From Dermanyssus gallinae (lineage: Eukaryota; Arthropoda; Arachnida; Mesostigmata; Dermanyssidae): a stretch of 64,000 nucleotides of DNA. Below are positions 11,444 through 23,520 of this stretch, piece by piece. Below the pieces are notes generated by a model that did not search any database, had not been told where the DNA came from, and saw nothing but the letters and a program-made list of their open reading frames with translations. Each line of letters begins with the position of its first letter. The first letter of the stretch is position 1. The stretch covers positions 1,720,501-1,784,500 of the forward strand of contig QVRM01003901.1 in the NCBI GenBank assembly GCA_003439945.1, written 5' to 3'. The position numbers and the translations under genes were made by a program.

Positions 11444-12930
11444 TAATAAAACGACAAAGAAACGCGTCACAAATAATAAATCAATGACTACAGCAATGAC
11501 AAAAGCGTACCTTTCAACAACAGCGATAAAGCTGCCTGAAAAATGACGTTAAACCCGTAGAGGACAATGTAATTTGTACGCGTAAAATTGACGACTAAAT
11601 CTTTTCGTTGATTTTAATAAAGTAAATTTCCAGTTAATTGACAAGGCGATGATAAGAAGTGCTGAGCATACTAGATTCTTAACAAGGACATGTATACGCA
11701 CACGTCCCAGCTGTATATAATGCTTTTACTAATAAGGAATGGCAAGGCTTTACTGTTACCGTGTGTAAAAAATAACTCTGCCCGATGCCGGACGTACACC
11801 TTAAATAGTAATACACCGGCAACACTCGAGAGAGGACAGTACGCATCTTTCGATGCGTATTGCAAGACCGGCATGAATAGTTTGCCTCGGATGCGGAAGA
11901 TTGCGAACTGCCCGGAATCTTCGCGTTTATTTAGTCGAGATGCTAGTCTGTGATGTAAGCGCCATGTGCCAGTGTGTTTGCCAAGTGCGCCTATGCGCCG
12001 CCTGACGGGTACGCATTACTCCCTCTAACAGTCTCTTTAATAAAAATTGAACCTCTGTGGCCACACTAGATATGATCTTTTATTCCAGATCGAAAGCATC
12101 GTAGCAAAAAACATGCGGTGCGATGATCGTTAGGTCTGACATAAAAACGAAAAACAGCCCTTGACGAAGCGTTACCTGTTCCTTAGCGTTTCCTTAGCGT
12201 TAGATTTGGTTAAGCTAGGTAATCGCCATATATTTATCAGCTGTATTACACGTTGCGGTTAGACGGATAGATCCGAAGAACTTATATATCTCCAACGATT
12301 AGTTGCCATCTGGGCAAAAAAGACGTCCAAGTTGTTGTAACACTACATCGTCGCTCTTGTTAAGACATAGGCTTACGAAGTCATATTTTATTGATTTTAC
12401 GTATAATCATGGTATCGAAGATAGAATCGCACTAAGGAGTTTGACAATGGCGTCGGCGTCAAGCCAGGTGAAAAATGTTTGCTTAACACAAGGAATAAGT
12501 TTGAGCCTACTTGCAAGCAAATTGTGTCAAATATGGCGTGTCGCATTAATTTGTTGTTAGACACACGACGCAGTATTCCTAGCTTGGTAATATCGACAGA
12601 ATATCATTTATAATAAAACATGCTAAAAATACCACAACAACCTGCTTTAAAATATAAATTTGAGCAGCGCAGACGCATACAAATGCACAATGAAACCACA
12701 CGATGATACTGCGCAAACATTCGGTAGAGTTCTGCTAGTATTGAAGATGCATACGTTGATCTAGAGTGCAGCTGTAAAGAACAAATTATAGGTCTGTCTC
12801 ATTTATGCTGTAGACAACTCACACGGGCTGTTCACCGCTTACCTTGCTACTTGAGATCCAAAGTTAACCGGAATGATGCAGGTTTGCTGTCTAGGCTACG
12901 CTACATAGTAGCGGTGGTACACGTTTACAC
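11443..12930. other. no recognised feature
   Basis: Mixed-composition DNA with frames no longer than 87 codons, on both strands and mutually overlapping. None shows a domain, signal peptide or splice structure I can support. Confidence 0.4.
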
Positions 12931-12933
12931 GCC

Positions 12934-12941
12934 TATAAAAG
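12934..12941 (+). promoter_or_regulatory. TATA-box candidate
   Basis: TATAAAAG is followed about 24 nt later by CAGT, which fits an arthropod initiator. The next 900 bases are GC-richer than the surroundings and contain the 13540-13842 frame, so this could be a core promoter. There is no transcript evidence. Confidence 0.3.
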
Positions 12942-13539
12942 ATGGCATAATGAGGGCACAGTCGTAGGCAGGCAGTTGCGTTACGTTGCGCACTTGACGC
13001 TTAACAGAAAACACGGCACATGCACGAATCAGTGTTGTTGATTCATCACGGCTACATTGGCAACCGTTCACGAACCACCGCCACGGCCTGTCTTTCGCGT
13101 CGGTTGCGTCACAAGGAACAATTTGTACAAGTGTGCTTGCGTGTTTGTTTGTATTGAACCTCTCCGACCCCTCTGGAGGCCGAGCGGGTTGGATGGGACA
13201 GGAGGAGAGGGAGCATAACAGCGCCAGTTGTAGAAGTAGTTAAAGCCGTTGAGACAGTAGTGGTTGTAGATGTAGGGGTTCTTTCTAGTCGCCGTATCCA
13301 ACATTCACCGGGCCTTCAGTGTTGGGCCGTTCGCCCTCTTTCTTTCTGCTATCTGTGCGTTTCGCCTTTGGCTCCTTGAAGACAGCAGCAAGCGGCAGCA
13401 GCAGCTGCCACTGAAGCTACTACTCGTAGGACTATAACGGCGGCCACTAGTTCGTTGATTCTACGCTTGGCGTTCCCGCCGCAACGGCGCCTAACGTCCT
13501 GATGGAGCCACGCTCGTCCCTCGCCAGTTTCCCTTTCCA

Positions 13540-13842
13540 ATGCAACTCTTCCTCCTCCTCTTCTTCTTATTCCACATCGTCCTTTGGCCCTTTCTTCCAC
13601 CCCCAGCCTGTTCAGCCCGAGGTTCCCAGTTCAGGCGGGCAGCAACAATCCCCCTCTCCCCCCGTCCGGCAGACCTAGCAGCAGTCTTGCGCCCTCAAGC
13701 CACCATCACCAGCAGCAGCAGCAAGAGAGATAATGGCCTTTCACGGCCTTCTCTATGGGCAACTCCACCACGTTCCTGGGAAACGAACGAAGGAATTCTC
13801 TGGGGCAATAACGAGAACACCGGCATACCCGTATTTGATTGA
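13540..13842 (+). CDS. hypothetical secreted protein or 5' exon (weak)
   Basis: A 100-codon plus-strand frame starts with a Leu/Phe-rich hydrophobic stretch (MQLFLLLFFLFHIVLWPFL) followed by ACSARGSQ, which would score as a signal peptide and cleavage site. The rest is Pro/Ser/Arg-rich with a short Ser run. The hydrophobic start comes from a CTT/CTC-rich repeat, so it may be accidental. A donor-like GTAAGG lies at the stop, and another plus frame (ATG at 13733) would splice into it instead. No family is recognised. Confidence 0.2.
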   Translation: MQLFLLLFFLFHIVLWPFLPPPACSARGSQFRRAATIPLSPRPADLAAVLRPQATITSSSSKRDNGLSRPSLWATPPRSWETNEGILWGNNENTGIPVFD

Positions 13843-13859
13843 GTAAGGATTGCTTGGTA

Positions 13860-15112
13860 CTACGCTAATGCTCTTGTTATGCGATCATCTCCATGCACTG
13901 AAAGTATGCGAAAAAAACTATGTGAGCATATATACATGTAGATCACGACGTTCTCCGCATACGTGACTCGCCCCTAAAAAACATCTGAAAAGGGAAATAA
14001 ATAGAAACAAGAAGGGAACAAGTATACAGATCGAGAAACACCTGATTGCCCAAGAACGAAGGTCCAATAACGAAAATATATAACATAGCCCACATGATTC
14101 TTGCTTAACTGTATCCATTAACCTATATTCTACAAGTTTCACTTTTATGGATTTTGGTAACAAAAAAGTACATAAGCTAGTATATTGCATGCCAGGGCGA
14201 AGGTACAAACATATTACTAATAGATTACATGCTGTATTGCCCATATCGTTATGCGAAATACTTTTTGTTTAATATTTGAGCTGTGCATGTTAGTACAGTT
14301 GCAAGTAAGCTATTTAAACGAGAACACCACGCCTAATTATCTAAATATTACCACACTTAATGCTATTCATAAAGAAACTCTTATCTTACAGCGTCTAAGA
14401 TAACGTCGCGACAATACATGTTTTGCTGCCTTTCTGGCAAAAAAAGATTGCAAGTATGGGGAAACAATTCAGCTTTGTTGATTAGTAGAAAGCTTCGACT
14501 GATGCGTAAATTGCCGAAAAGAGTTGCAGAAAATTTCCATCAAGCGTATTTAAAAATAAAATTTAACACAAAAACCAGATTCTATTATAACACAAGGCTG
14601 CGTGTGTAATAACAGGTTTGAGACACTCTACTACATGATATAGCCGCAGCATGCATAAAATTAGAACCTGCCAAAATTACCTATTAATTATGGATTAGCG
14701 AGTGTTTTCCATAAACGGCCAAAGTAATCATTAACCAAACTTGAAACGCTTTTCAAAGATAGTATTTTTTTTTATCATTTCAGTGTTATTAACATCTGGC
14801 ATTTGAGGATAGTTTAAAAGGCACACAATTTTATACTGTAAAAATGGGTTTTGAAGATATTTTGTATCATTTTTCATTCTCCCCTTACATATTAGGCCGA
14901 TGCTATGGTTCAGCACAAGCCCCGTTTAACTCTATGTTACTAACTTACACGTTCTGCGGTTTATTTTTGACTAACGGTTTTTCCCTGTAAACTAGTAGGG
15001 CAAAACGTCCTAAAAGCCAAAGACACTGCAATGGCGTCAATAAATACACAACCGCTGTTACTTATTTACGCATGACGCGACCTTACTTAAATTTAGTGGT
15101 TCAAGTGGTTCA
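13860..15112. other. no recognised feature
   Basis: AT-rich; frames reach 108 codons on the minus strand (14244-13918) but look random, with no domain or splice context. Confidence 0.4.
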
Positions 15113-15113
15113 A

Positions 15114-15319
15114 GGCCGAGCAAGATGGTTTAGTGGCAAAGCCTTTGTCTTGCATTCGGTAGGACTGGGTTCGAACCCCAGACCGGCCACTCTTAAATTG
15201 GTTTGCATGGTTTCCAATTTAGACAAGGTAAATGCCGGAGTGGAGTAAAATTAGCCATGACATGAAAAATCCGTACACGGGCAATTGCCTTACGGGAAAT
15301 CTAAAAAAAAAAAAAAAAG
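15114..15319 (+). mobile_element. tRNA-derived SINE, family 1, copy 1
   Basis: The 5' head is tRNA-like. It has an A box tggtttagtggc (15126-15137), a B box ggttcgaacccc (15168-15179), and a partial acceptor stem ggccg (from 15114) pairing with cggcc before 15188. The unrelated body (cactcttaaattgg ... gtttccaatttagacaagg ... ccgtacacgggcaa) is shared with the copy at 29957-30150, and the element ends in about 16 A. It has no coding capacity and would be moved by a LINE. The body is the diagnostic part of the family; I cannot name it. Confidence 0.85.
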
Positions 15320-16560
15320 TAGAATGTGTCCATATTATGTGTACCTTTGCGGCATGTTTTGCATTCAATAGTTGTTGCATGTCCAGCGGCAGCTTGCCAT
15401 ACGATAACGGTGGCTATAAACACTACTAGGAGGATCCGTATATTATTTCGCTAAATGTTTACTAAATTAGCGTTAGCGTTGAATACACTAATAAGCAACT
15501 ACTTTACATGTTTAAAGCATGTTTACAACAAACAAGAGGCAAATAACGCGCACGTAGTACGCATAATAGGCAAGCCAACATTCATAATTTTAACCCATGT
15601 CTATCAAAAGACAACACATACAATCTTTATAGATTAGATCCTTCGTAGTTTCTGGTTCTCCGCGAAGTTCCTGCCTCTCGTGAGCCAGTTGAGCGAATCG
15701 CGCAATCGCACAATAGCGCTAATCTGTCCACCAATCGATGATCATAGTCCAAAATCAGTCCTAATTGTACCGACACTTAGGCGTCAGTACTAGTTGCTGT
15801 GCGTATCCTTCAATGTACTGGTGACGTGGTCATTCAACAGTACCAGTATCCAGGCTAACAACTTTTGCCGCGCTTGTGTTCCTATCTCACAGGTTTCTTT
15901 CTAGTAAGCTAAGCAGGTTAGATGTGGTGTAGAAAAGCTGAGGCCGGTTGCCATAAGAACAATTTAAATGAGACAATTGCTTGGTACCTACCAAACAGTA
16001 ATGAAGTTTATGCTTTCCGGCTATCGCTAAGCCCATTATGCATATAATTCTGAGCCAAATTGGGTTTATTATCGGCAAATGCGTTTATACAATTAGATCA
16101 GGATTACTAAGAGAACGTTTTTTGGTACCCGCTCGTTATATGTACAAAATTGTTATACTACTTATATAAGCAAAGCGGAGGTGGAACAAATATAGTATTT
16201 TCGCGCAAAATAAAATCTGCTCTATGAGTAGTTTAACACTCTCAAGACGTTTGAGTCTAACTGATATGGGGAAAAGCCTAGTCAAGTCTTAGGCACACAG
16301 ATACTTTGAAGTATGAAGTCATTGCAACAATAAACGCATTGTAGCATTGGGGTAAGATTTCACTCACTTGAAGGTGTGTAACAGCTAAATGTGGTTCAAG
16401 TAGGTCGTGGCAATAGCACATTTTACCACATTTGTTGGTAAGTTTAGTATTTGATGCCACGTCGTTGATACGAGCAAGTGATTTCTAACGCAGGGTGGGG
16501 ATGAAAAATACTAAACGTGATTATATGGTGATGTCTGGTAATGGTGAATGCGGTTACTGT
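15320..16560. other. no recognised feature
   Basis: AT-rich sequence after the SINE tail. Frames are under 66 codons and unrecognised. Confidence 0.4.
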
Positions 16561-16819
16561 TGTGGTACGAGCGGAGATGGTCCGGCCGCGATGCCTGTCG
16601 TCAGCTGGTAAATCGGAGTGGAGCTGAGTGCGGACGAGCGAAGAGAGAGAGAGAGACGGCGCGTTGCTGATTAGGCGGCAGTAGACGAGTAACTAACAAG
16701 GATTTCCACAGCTACCTTTACTGCCGTCTCTGCTTTGTCCAAAAAGAGGGAAAGTGCATCACAGTAAATGGGGCAAAAGTTGGTAGACGAGAAAGGCATG
16801 GTTGACGACACAGGGATGC

Positions 16820-16845
16820 AGCGGGGGGGGGGGGGGGGGGGGGGG

Positions 16846-16876
<31 letters not shown>
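16820..16876. repeat. poly(G) followed by (GA)n
   Basis: About 26 consecutive G, an AGG spacer, then about 13 GA units. Confidence 0.95.
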
Positions 16877-17081
16877 GGCGGATGGGGTGGGGGACTGGAG
16901 TAAGGTAGGTGGCGAAGACAGAGGTGATGGCTACAAACTGGCATTGCTAACGGTGTCGGCGGCGACTACGCCTCCACGCGATTCAATCCTGCTGTTGGAC
17001 CGTACTCAGTGTCACCGGTACGAAGCAGCACTACTGCAACTGCAGCCATGACGACGCAATGACAATGACGATGTGATATAT

Positions 17082-17087
17082 GCTTGA

Positions 17088-17118
<31 letters not shown>

Positions 17119-17210
17119 AATAATCTTTTTTTTGAACAAGTGTTTATTTTATGATTATGTACATGTATCACAATTACTTACATATCACTTAAATAACATC
17201 TACAATATTG

Positions 17211-17246
<36 letters not shown>

Positions 17247-17247
17247 G
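17082..17247. repeat. two (AAT)n arrays about 90 bp apart
   Basis: AAT-rich blocks at 17082-17124 and 17216-17247 flank 91 bp of AT-rich sequence. No LINE or other insertion is recognisable between them. Confidence 0.9.
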
Positions 17248-20219
17248 GGAGAGCTCGGAGATATCAGTGAGGCCTTCCGCCACCAAGCGGAGGGTTTCTG
17301 CGACAGCAGACTGAGGGAAGCACCAGGGAGAAGAGGGCTAGGGGGAGGAGGGGGGAGGGGGGAGGAGGGGAGGCGAGGCGATGACGGGGCTGAAGGCAAG
17401 GACAACGCGTCGTCGCCGACGACGACGGCGGCGACGAAAGACCTCATCTGCCGGTCGGGCAGGCTCTTATAAATCAATGCCACTTCGCTACAGTGACCGA
17501 GGCTGGGGTAGATGGGCTGATAGATTGGGTACACGATGCGGCGCCAGCGTTGTCCTCTACAGCCACCAGAATTACGATCGTCAACCTATCTAGAAAGGAA
17601 GCTTTAGCGATGTGTTTTAGTGCACACAGCGATTAAGTATTTGTTTGCTCATAGTATAAATGTATGCGTTTGATGTTTTTTTGGCATTAATGCGCTTGAA
17701 TAAAAGAAAAAGAAAATAACTGATTTGTCTATACTTGTCAGACCGCGCCAAAAGTTAGTCCTCAAAGTAGTCTCTTAAACCAAGTATACAGTACTACTCG
17801 TATGCTACGTGATACACGCTACCCCGTTTAAGAAGTAAAAGCAACGGTTGATTTGCAGAAACAGCATTGGCGACATTGTGCAGAGTTTCGCCAAGCTCTG
17901 GCGCATACCGTCGTCGGCCATAGCAATCTACGAGTGCTAACAATTAATGACATATTCAACTCGATCAGTGTGCTGCATAAAGGTGTCGACTAAAGGCGTG
18001 GCACGAGTACTTTCTTGTGTAGGCATCTCATTTGCACCCTTATGCTAATAACCAGGTCATCGTTGCTTTGCACACGCCATTGATAACAACAGTGGCTTTT
18101 GAGAGGACCACGATCCTTCGGAATAGTGCCCTCCAGGTCCAGGTCCGGCTAATGAAGGCGTCGTTTGCACTCATTCTATTGTACGCCACTAACGACTACT
18201 CTTGGCATCTATGTTCCTGCTGCTGCTGCTGTTGGTGCTAGTGAGGGTGGTGTATTGCACTTCTGATGTGTTACAATCACCTTGTGCTTTGTCTCTCTTT
18301 TCTATTTCTCTGTGGATGTGGGTTGAGTGGACGCATGTGGTTAGAGTGTGTGAGAGCTCGTCATCCGTCCAGGAACGCCGAACGCTGAAGAACACGGCCA
18401 TTGGAGGGAGGAGGAGGAGGCAACCGTCGTAGGAGAATAATAGCAGCAGTAGCAGCAGCAGCAGCGGCTGCAACCGCAATCGGGTGCATAACTGTGTGTG
18501 GCTGACTGCCAGTTGTTTTCGACGCACTGGCGCCGATCTGTCTTGCATTGCAGAGAGGCTGCTCTGGTCGCCACGAGGGATGCTGCTTGGATTGAGAATA
18601 GATGATAAAACCTTACCGCTGCTGAGACTCTCAGCGACCATGCTGCCATGTCACAACGTCTGTTGGTTGGAAACGCTAGATGTCTCCACATGTCTGGCCC
18701 TCGGTGCATTGAAGATATATGTACCTTACGGCAATTTCAAATCCGCAGGGGACAGAGGATCGTCCAGAAAACAGACGTCATGAGGGGAGTCGCGTTCACG
18801 CAAGATTTCACGCGACAGCCCGCCACAGCGGCGTCACCCGCAACAACAATAACAACAGCAACAACAACAACAACAACAGCAAGAGTCTGTTGACGCTTTG
18901 ATTTGACTCGCCCGACTGGTCGACAGCCAGCCGTTGCTGCTGCTGCTGATGCTGGTCGCCAATTTCAAACGGTTTTCGGGCGCCGCGCCAGCGCGATACG
19001 ATCGCTATGCTCACTACTCCAGCCAAGTCAGCTGCTCCGAGTGGGTAAGGGGGATGATAGGTCAACTGGCTAGTCGGCTGCCTGGCAGACTGGCGGGCTG
19101 GGTGTGGCTCCAACAGCCCCCAGTCCAGACGCAGACAGAGGGCCCACGAGCGCCCACGTCACACATTCGCCCACTCATCTACAGATAGCTAAGAGACAGA
19201 GGGAGGGGGGGGAGGGAGGGGGGGGAGGGAGGGAGGGAGAGGGAGAGCGAGAGAGAGAGAGATAGAGAAAGAGGGAGAAAAAAGAGGGTGCCGTGCGTGC
19301 GACTTGTGCCACAGCAAGCTTTCCCACGACAGGCGCGTTGATGGATGCGGCCGAACGAACCAGCGAACATCAACCGACCCTACCAGCCCGATGGTTACCA
19401 ACAACAACAGCCAGACAGCCTGAGTGTCTGTCTGTCTCTATGTCTGCCTGTCGCGTATCTATTGCCGTCCCACCTCCCCCTGGTCTTGACTGCGTCCTTT
19501 CTCCGAACTCCGGCTGTAGCAAGATGCCGTTGCCGCCGCCGCCGCTACCACGGCCACCACCGCTACAAACAACAACCACAACAGCGGCCGCGGCGGGGGC
19601 CCTGCCCTGCCAGCGCGACCGAAGACAGCACGGTCATTTGAGTCCGTATCATCCGCGTACCCGTCGTCCACCCCATCAGGCCACTGCGATGCTGCTCCTG
19701 CTTCGTGTACACAGCGATTTCTCATTGTTTTGCGCGTGGTCAAGCTATTTCACCTTGCTGCAGCTGCAGCTGAATTGTGTAGCCCACTGCCTAGCCCCGG
19801 CGTAGCACCACTGGCTTGTTTACGTCCAGTTTGCATTATGGGATTAGAAAAAATAAGAATAACAGTGACTTGGCAACGTCCCCCCCCCACACACTGCGTT
19901 TACGTATCCAATATCGGTAATTAATGTAGGAGACATGTTAATGCGATAAGCTGGTAAGCTGTCTCAGCTCTGCATGTGAAGAGACCGATGGTTGCGTTCT
20001 ATCACGACATTAGATTGATCTGATGATGGAAAGCCACGATGGAAATCCTGCGTTACTCAATCAGCCCACTTTTGCAGCGACTCATGTTAAGGATAACTGT
20101 GGGTCGTTCCCCTGGAAGAAGCCAACGATATCTTAATCGCCAATTGTTGCTTTCTAGATATACGGACCTACGTCGTGCGAGTTCAAAAAATTACAGTGTT
20201 GAAATATTCAAACTAGAAA

Positions 20220-20287
20220 TTGTTTCATCATAACCTTAGAATTTGTTTCATCTTAGCCTTAGAACTTATGTCATCTTACCCTTAGAT
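20220..20287. repeat. imperfect 23-bp tandem repeat, 3 copies
   Basis: Three successive units of the form ttgtttcatcataaccttag, ttgtttcatcttagccttag, ttatgtcatcttacccttag. The changes among units are few. Confidence 0.8.
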
Positions 20288-20289
20288 TA

Positions 20290-22270
20290 TATACGGGTCT
20301 TCAATATTTTAGATATTTTCGAATGAGCTGAAGAAGTCATGGCTTGCACTAACTTGTCGCATAAACTTGTTACGGTTATTTCCATTAATGTGATTAAAAC
20401 TTGCGATAAGTATACTTACGTAGCATACCGGAAAGGCGTAATATAGTGTCATTCAATTACCTCATAAGACTCAACCATGGTTTAGGCTGCAATGGGTTGA
20501 CCCTACCTGACCACCCGCTAAACAAACAGGCCAGTGATGAGCTCTTACCGAGCCACAGTTGTAGAATTCATGGAATGCTGGGATTTCTAGTTATTTTATG
20601 TTCGCGACAAAACAACTGAAAATAAAATTGACAGGTACAATTAAGGGCTCACTAGCCAGGTAACATGGTTATTTAAAGCAAGATTTGCAGTGATGTGAAG
20701 TTACAGCCATTCAATATGACAGGATTAATATTTGTAGTATGACTGCCTACATGTGATGTACTTCTACGCCCTCCTGATTTACTTGCATGCTCTAGTTTAA
20801 ATGGTATCGCCCATCAGAGGGACCCATATGAGAAATGAACTAACGTAGTGCATCTTAGTCGTCATCATTTAAGCGAAATTACCAGCTGCATCAGGCACGT
20901 ATAGTAGTTCTGCAGGCCAAAATAATGCTTCATCTTCTTCGGCCCACATTTCACCATATCAAATTACTCGAACATTTGATCAAAGGAGCAGTGAAAATCC
21001 GCAACGTTACTGAAGAGAGTAGAAAAAATCAAACAGGTGGCTAAATTAGCAAATTGAGAGAATTCTACAATGCGCCTGTTCACAACAAGACGAGTGGTGA
21101 AGCAGATCGTTAGCAACGTTCGGTCGGATGTAAGGTTTCACGTTTGCACAGTAGGAACCTTCCTCTGCTTAGATGTATATGCAGCTTCACAATGTAGCGA
21201 TTGTCCACCGCCGAGTCCTCGAGTAGACCGAAGTAATTGTGAGGCCTTGCGAGTACGCCTCGATGAAACATATTGCCTGCTTAGATACAGGTCTCACAAA
21301 CGTCGATTATATCATGAATGAGATTTTACATGTTGTTTTCAAATGCGAACGTTTTATACTAAATACATATTCGTGATGCATAACATAGCTGCATAATAAT
21401 TAATGAAAGTGTCTCAACTGGGATGTTCTTATGATTACCTAGTTCATAGCAATACCAATAAAAAGCTTAAAAGGCGAATAGCTCCGCATTCTAAACGGAG
21501 TTATCTCAGCCGATGCTGCTCCGGATTGTAGGCTAATTAAATAATGTGCTGCACGCAGAGGGGAGATATTCTTAATAAAATAAAAGTGTTAAATAGTAGT
21601 TTGCGCCAACTACATTAATTTGCCACTAGATAAAGATCACAATATCAGTGTCAACTGCAATATTCATCAGCGCATGTTCAAGCATTAACGACAAAGAAGT
21701 CGTTATTTCCAGGCAGGGTCTATGTGTTCTGCTCAGTTAAAAAGTCTAAAACAGTCATCACAGTCTTCAACACGACGAACATTTCCAACATGATAAACAG
21801 GACTCGTCGTATGCCGTGGAGCACATTCGGACATTTAGAGTTCTACTAGGGACCATGCGTGGAAAAGGAAATGAAATGGCACTGGCAGCCTTGTATTCCT
21901 TATTGCCAAGTCAAGGAGTGAATAGCGTCTCGTTATCGACTACCGAAAAGAGCATGCTACGATCGTCAAGATATACATTAAGGACACAGAACAACGAGAA
22001 TGGTACAAACTGTTCATAGAGCAATTGACAGAAGCCTTTTCTATCTGTTCAGCGACTGTAAGAACAGTTCAGGCAACGAAAACGATAAACTTATTCATTA
22101 AAACGCAAGGTACTTGCAAATGAAAGAAACCACATTTTCAAGAAAATAAAATAGAAACTTCTTTTTTTCACATAATAAATGTGAAAGGAAGACTGGTCCC
22201 TTGCAGGAGGCACCTGCGCACTCGTCCTATTGTGCATGAATATTCCTAGCCACGCGCCAGGCGCCTGTCG
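20290..22270. other. no recognised feature
   Basis: Short unrelated frames only (83 codons at 21070-21321, 67 at 21816-22019). I see no family, splice structure or repeat signature. Confidence 0.4.
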
Positions 22271-22601
22271 CGCCTTACCCTAATATACCTGCGCTATCGT
22301 TTCGATTGACGGAGATGAAGCATATGCCTCTACTGCTTACGTTTCTCGGTTAAATGTATACTGCATTGCTTGAGCTGAATACAATATCGAAGAAAATTGT
22401 TTTGCTGAACTCAATGCTATTGATCCGACACTTAATGACGCCAGTGTTGCATTGACATCTACGGCGGCGGACAAACAGCAAAAAACGACGACGTCAGAGG
22501 AATCGCCCCAAAATTCCCGAGCGGCATCCTCTTCAACACACTGGCGAGATACCTCTATGACGATTCAAGACATTATGAATATTGCAAACGATATTATGTG
22601 A
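22271..22601 (+). pseudogene. open-frame remnant, unknown
   Basis: A frame lacking a good ATG stays open for about 105 codons apart from one TGA near 22370. It is acidic and Ser/Thr-rich (AELNAIDPTLNDASVALTST, then TTSEESPQNSRAASSS) and ends MTIQDIMNIANDIM-stop. The composition is more protein-like than the surroundings. It may be an exon or a retrotransposon ORF1 relict; I recognise no domain. Confidence 0.2.
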
Positions 22602-22741
22602 GAATCAAGGTTAGAAGCTAAACATTTATTTTTGATTATACATTACGCCAACTGCTTATTGGAGTATAAACAGCACATAGGGCAGCCGCATATTAACGGG
22701 TGATATAAAGTGTGTTGCCGTAGCACTCTCACCCTACTTTA

Positions 22742-22743
22742 GA

Positions 22744-22768
<25 letters not shown>
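22742..22768. repeat. (TA)n microsatellite
   Basis: About 13 TA units. Confidence 0.95.
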
Positions 22769-22775
<7 letters not shown>

Positions 22776-22879
22776 AGGTGTCCGGAACATTTGGCACGTT
22801 GTGGGAGTGGTAGAGATCGTTGAAGTATTTTTTTAATGCATCCTACTCCATCCGATAGATCACTCTAGATTCTTCTAAA

Positions 22880-23510
22880 ATATGCACGTTGTCTCCTCCG
22901 AAAGCATGTGTCTTGTCTCATCTCAACACGGTGTGTTACGGGGTGTCATCGGTGATTACCCCCCGCCCGGTCGGCTGAGCCAACTTCTGATGTTTGGGAT
23001 TAGCATGCGAAAGCTTGCGCATGGAACACTCTCTTTTAGACCGTCCTACTCCTCGTGCCAGAGGTCGATTGTGCGCTGATGTTTCTCGTCTTTATTGGGG
23101 TCGGGGTTATCCCATAAGCGGCGCCACTTGGTTGTCTTCAGATTCCACGGAATTATTCCGGCGCGAACGAGAGCCCTCGCTGCACTAACCGTTCTGTACG
23201 CTGCTTTTACCCTGAGGGTTCCGACCCTCTGAGCCCGATGCAAGCGAGTCCTCTTTGTGGCGAATTTTAGTGTGTCGGTGGACTAGGCTAGAGCTGCGTA
23301 CAAGGCGACAAACTCGGCCGCAGGCATAATGATTCGTTGATAAGATTCGTTTTTCTCAGCTGCGGCAGTCCAAATTGAGCATAAAACGTGCAAAGTCATC
23401 AGCTGCCTTCGTTGCCTTCTACGACGCCCGCCGCACACAAGAACTTTAGCAGGCTGTTTGTATAAAAATTGGCAAGACACAAAATTAATCTGATGATATC
23501 TCACCCACGC
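22880..23510 (-). pseudogene. R1-like LINE fragment (RT C-terminal part)
   Basis: The frame 23243-23046 reads AQRVGTLRVKAAYRTVSAAR, then PWNLKTTKWRRLWDNPDPNK. It aligns with AQRVAALRITMAYRTVSTAA, then PWDLKANERRRLWEDPKKEK of the 59.8-63.1 kb LINE. Upstream, in another frame, IIMPAAEFVALYAALA (near 23285-23330) matches IMSVAESIVLFAAPVW. The order and spacing are those of the parent protein. Frames are disrupted and both ends are lost. It is on the minus strand like most R1-like copies here. Confidence 0.75.
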
Positions 23511-23520
23511 CCTGAGATAA

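Larger units (their letters stand above)
16561..19870. other. GC-rich, triplet- and homopurine-repeat region
   Basis: The composition differs sharply from the flanks. There is a G run then (GA)n at 16821-16876, (AAT)n at 17097-17124 and 17216-17247, a GGA-rich block at 17330-17375, CAG/CTG runs at 18220-18235 and 18440-18465, CAA/CAG at 18839-18883, and a G/GA-rich block at 19198-19275. Long frames exist on both strands (plus 19293-19805, minus 18641-18189), but their residues follow the repeats (Pro, Thr, Ala, Leu runs). This resembles promoter/5' UTR DNA of a large regulated gene more than coding sequence. I cannot place exons. Confidence 0.5.

Noticed and set aside
11279..11470. ORF with a poly-Leu stretch
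   Set aside because: It is the (AAT)n microsatellite read on the minus strand.
18189..18641. 150-codon minus-strand ORF with a Leu run
   Set aside because: The Leu run is a CAG/CTG repeat and the remaining sequence looks random.
19293..19805. 170-codon Pro/Thr-rich ORF as a gene
   Set aside because: Composition follows CCG/ACA/CAG repeats, equally long frames exist on the other strand, and there is no signal peptide, domain or splice structure.
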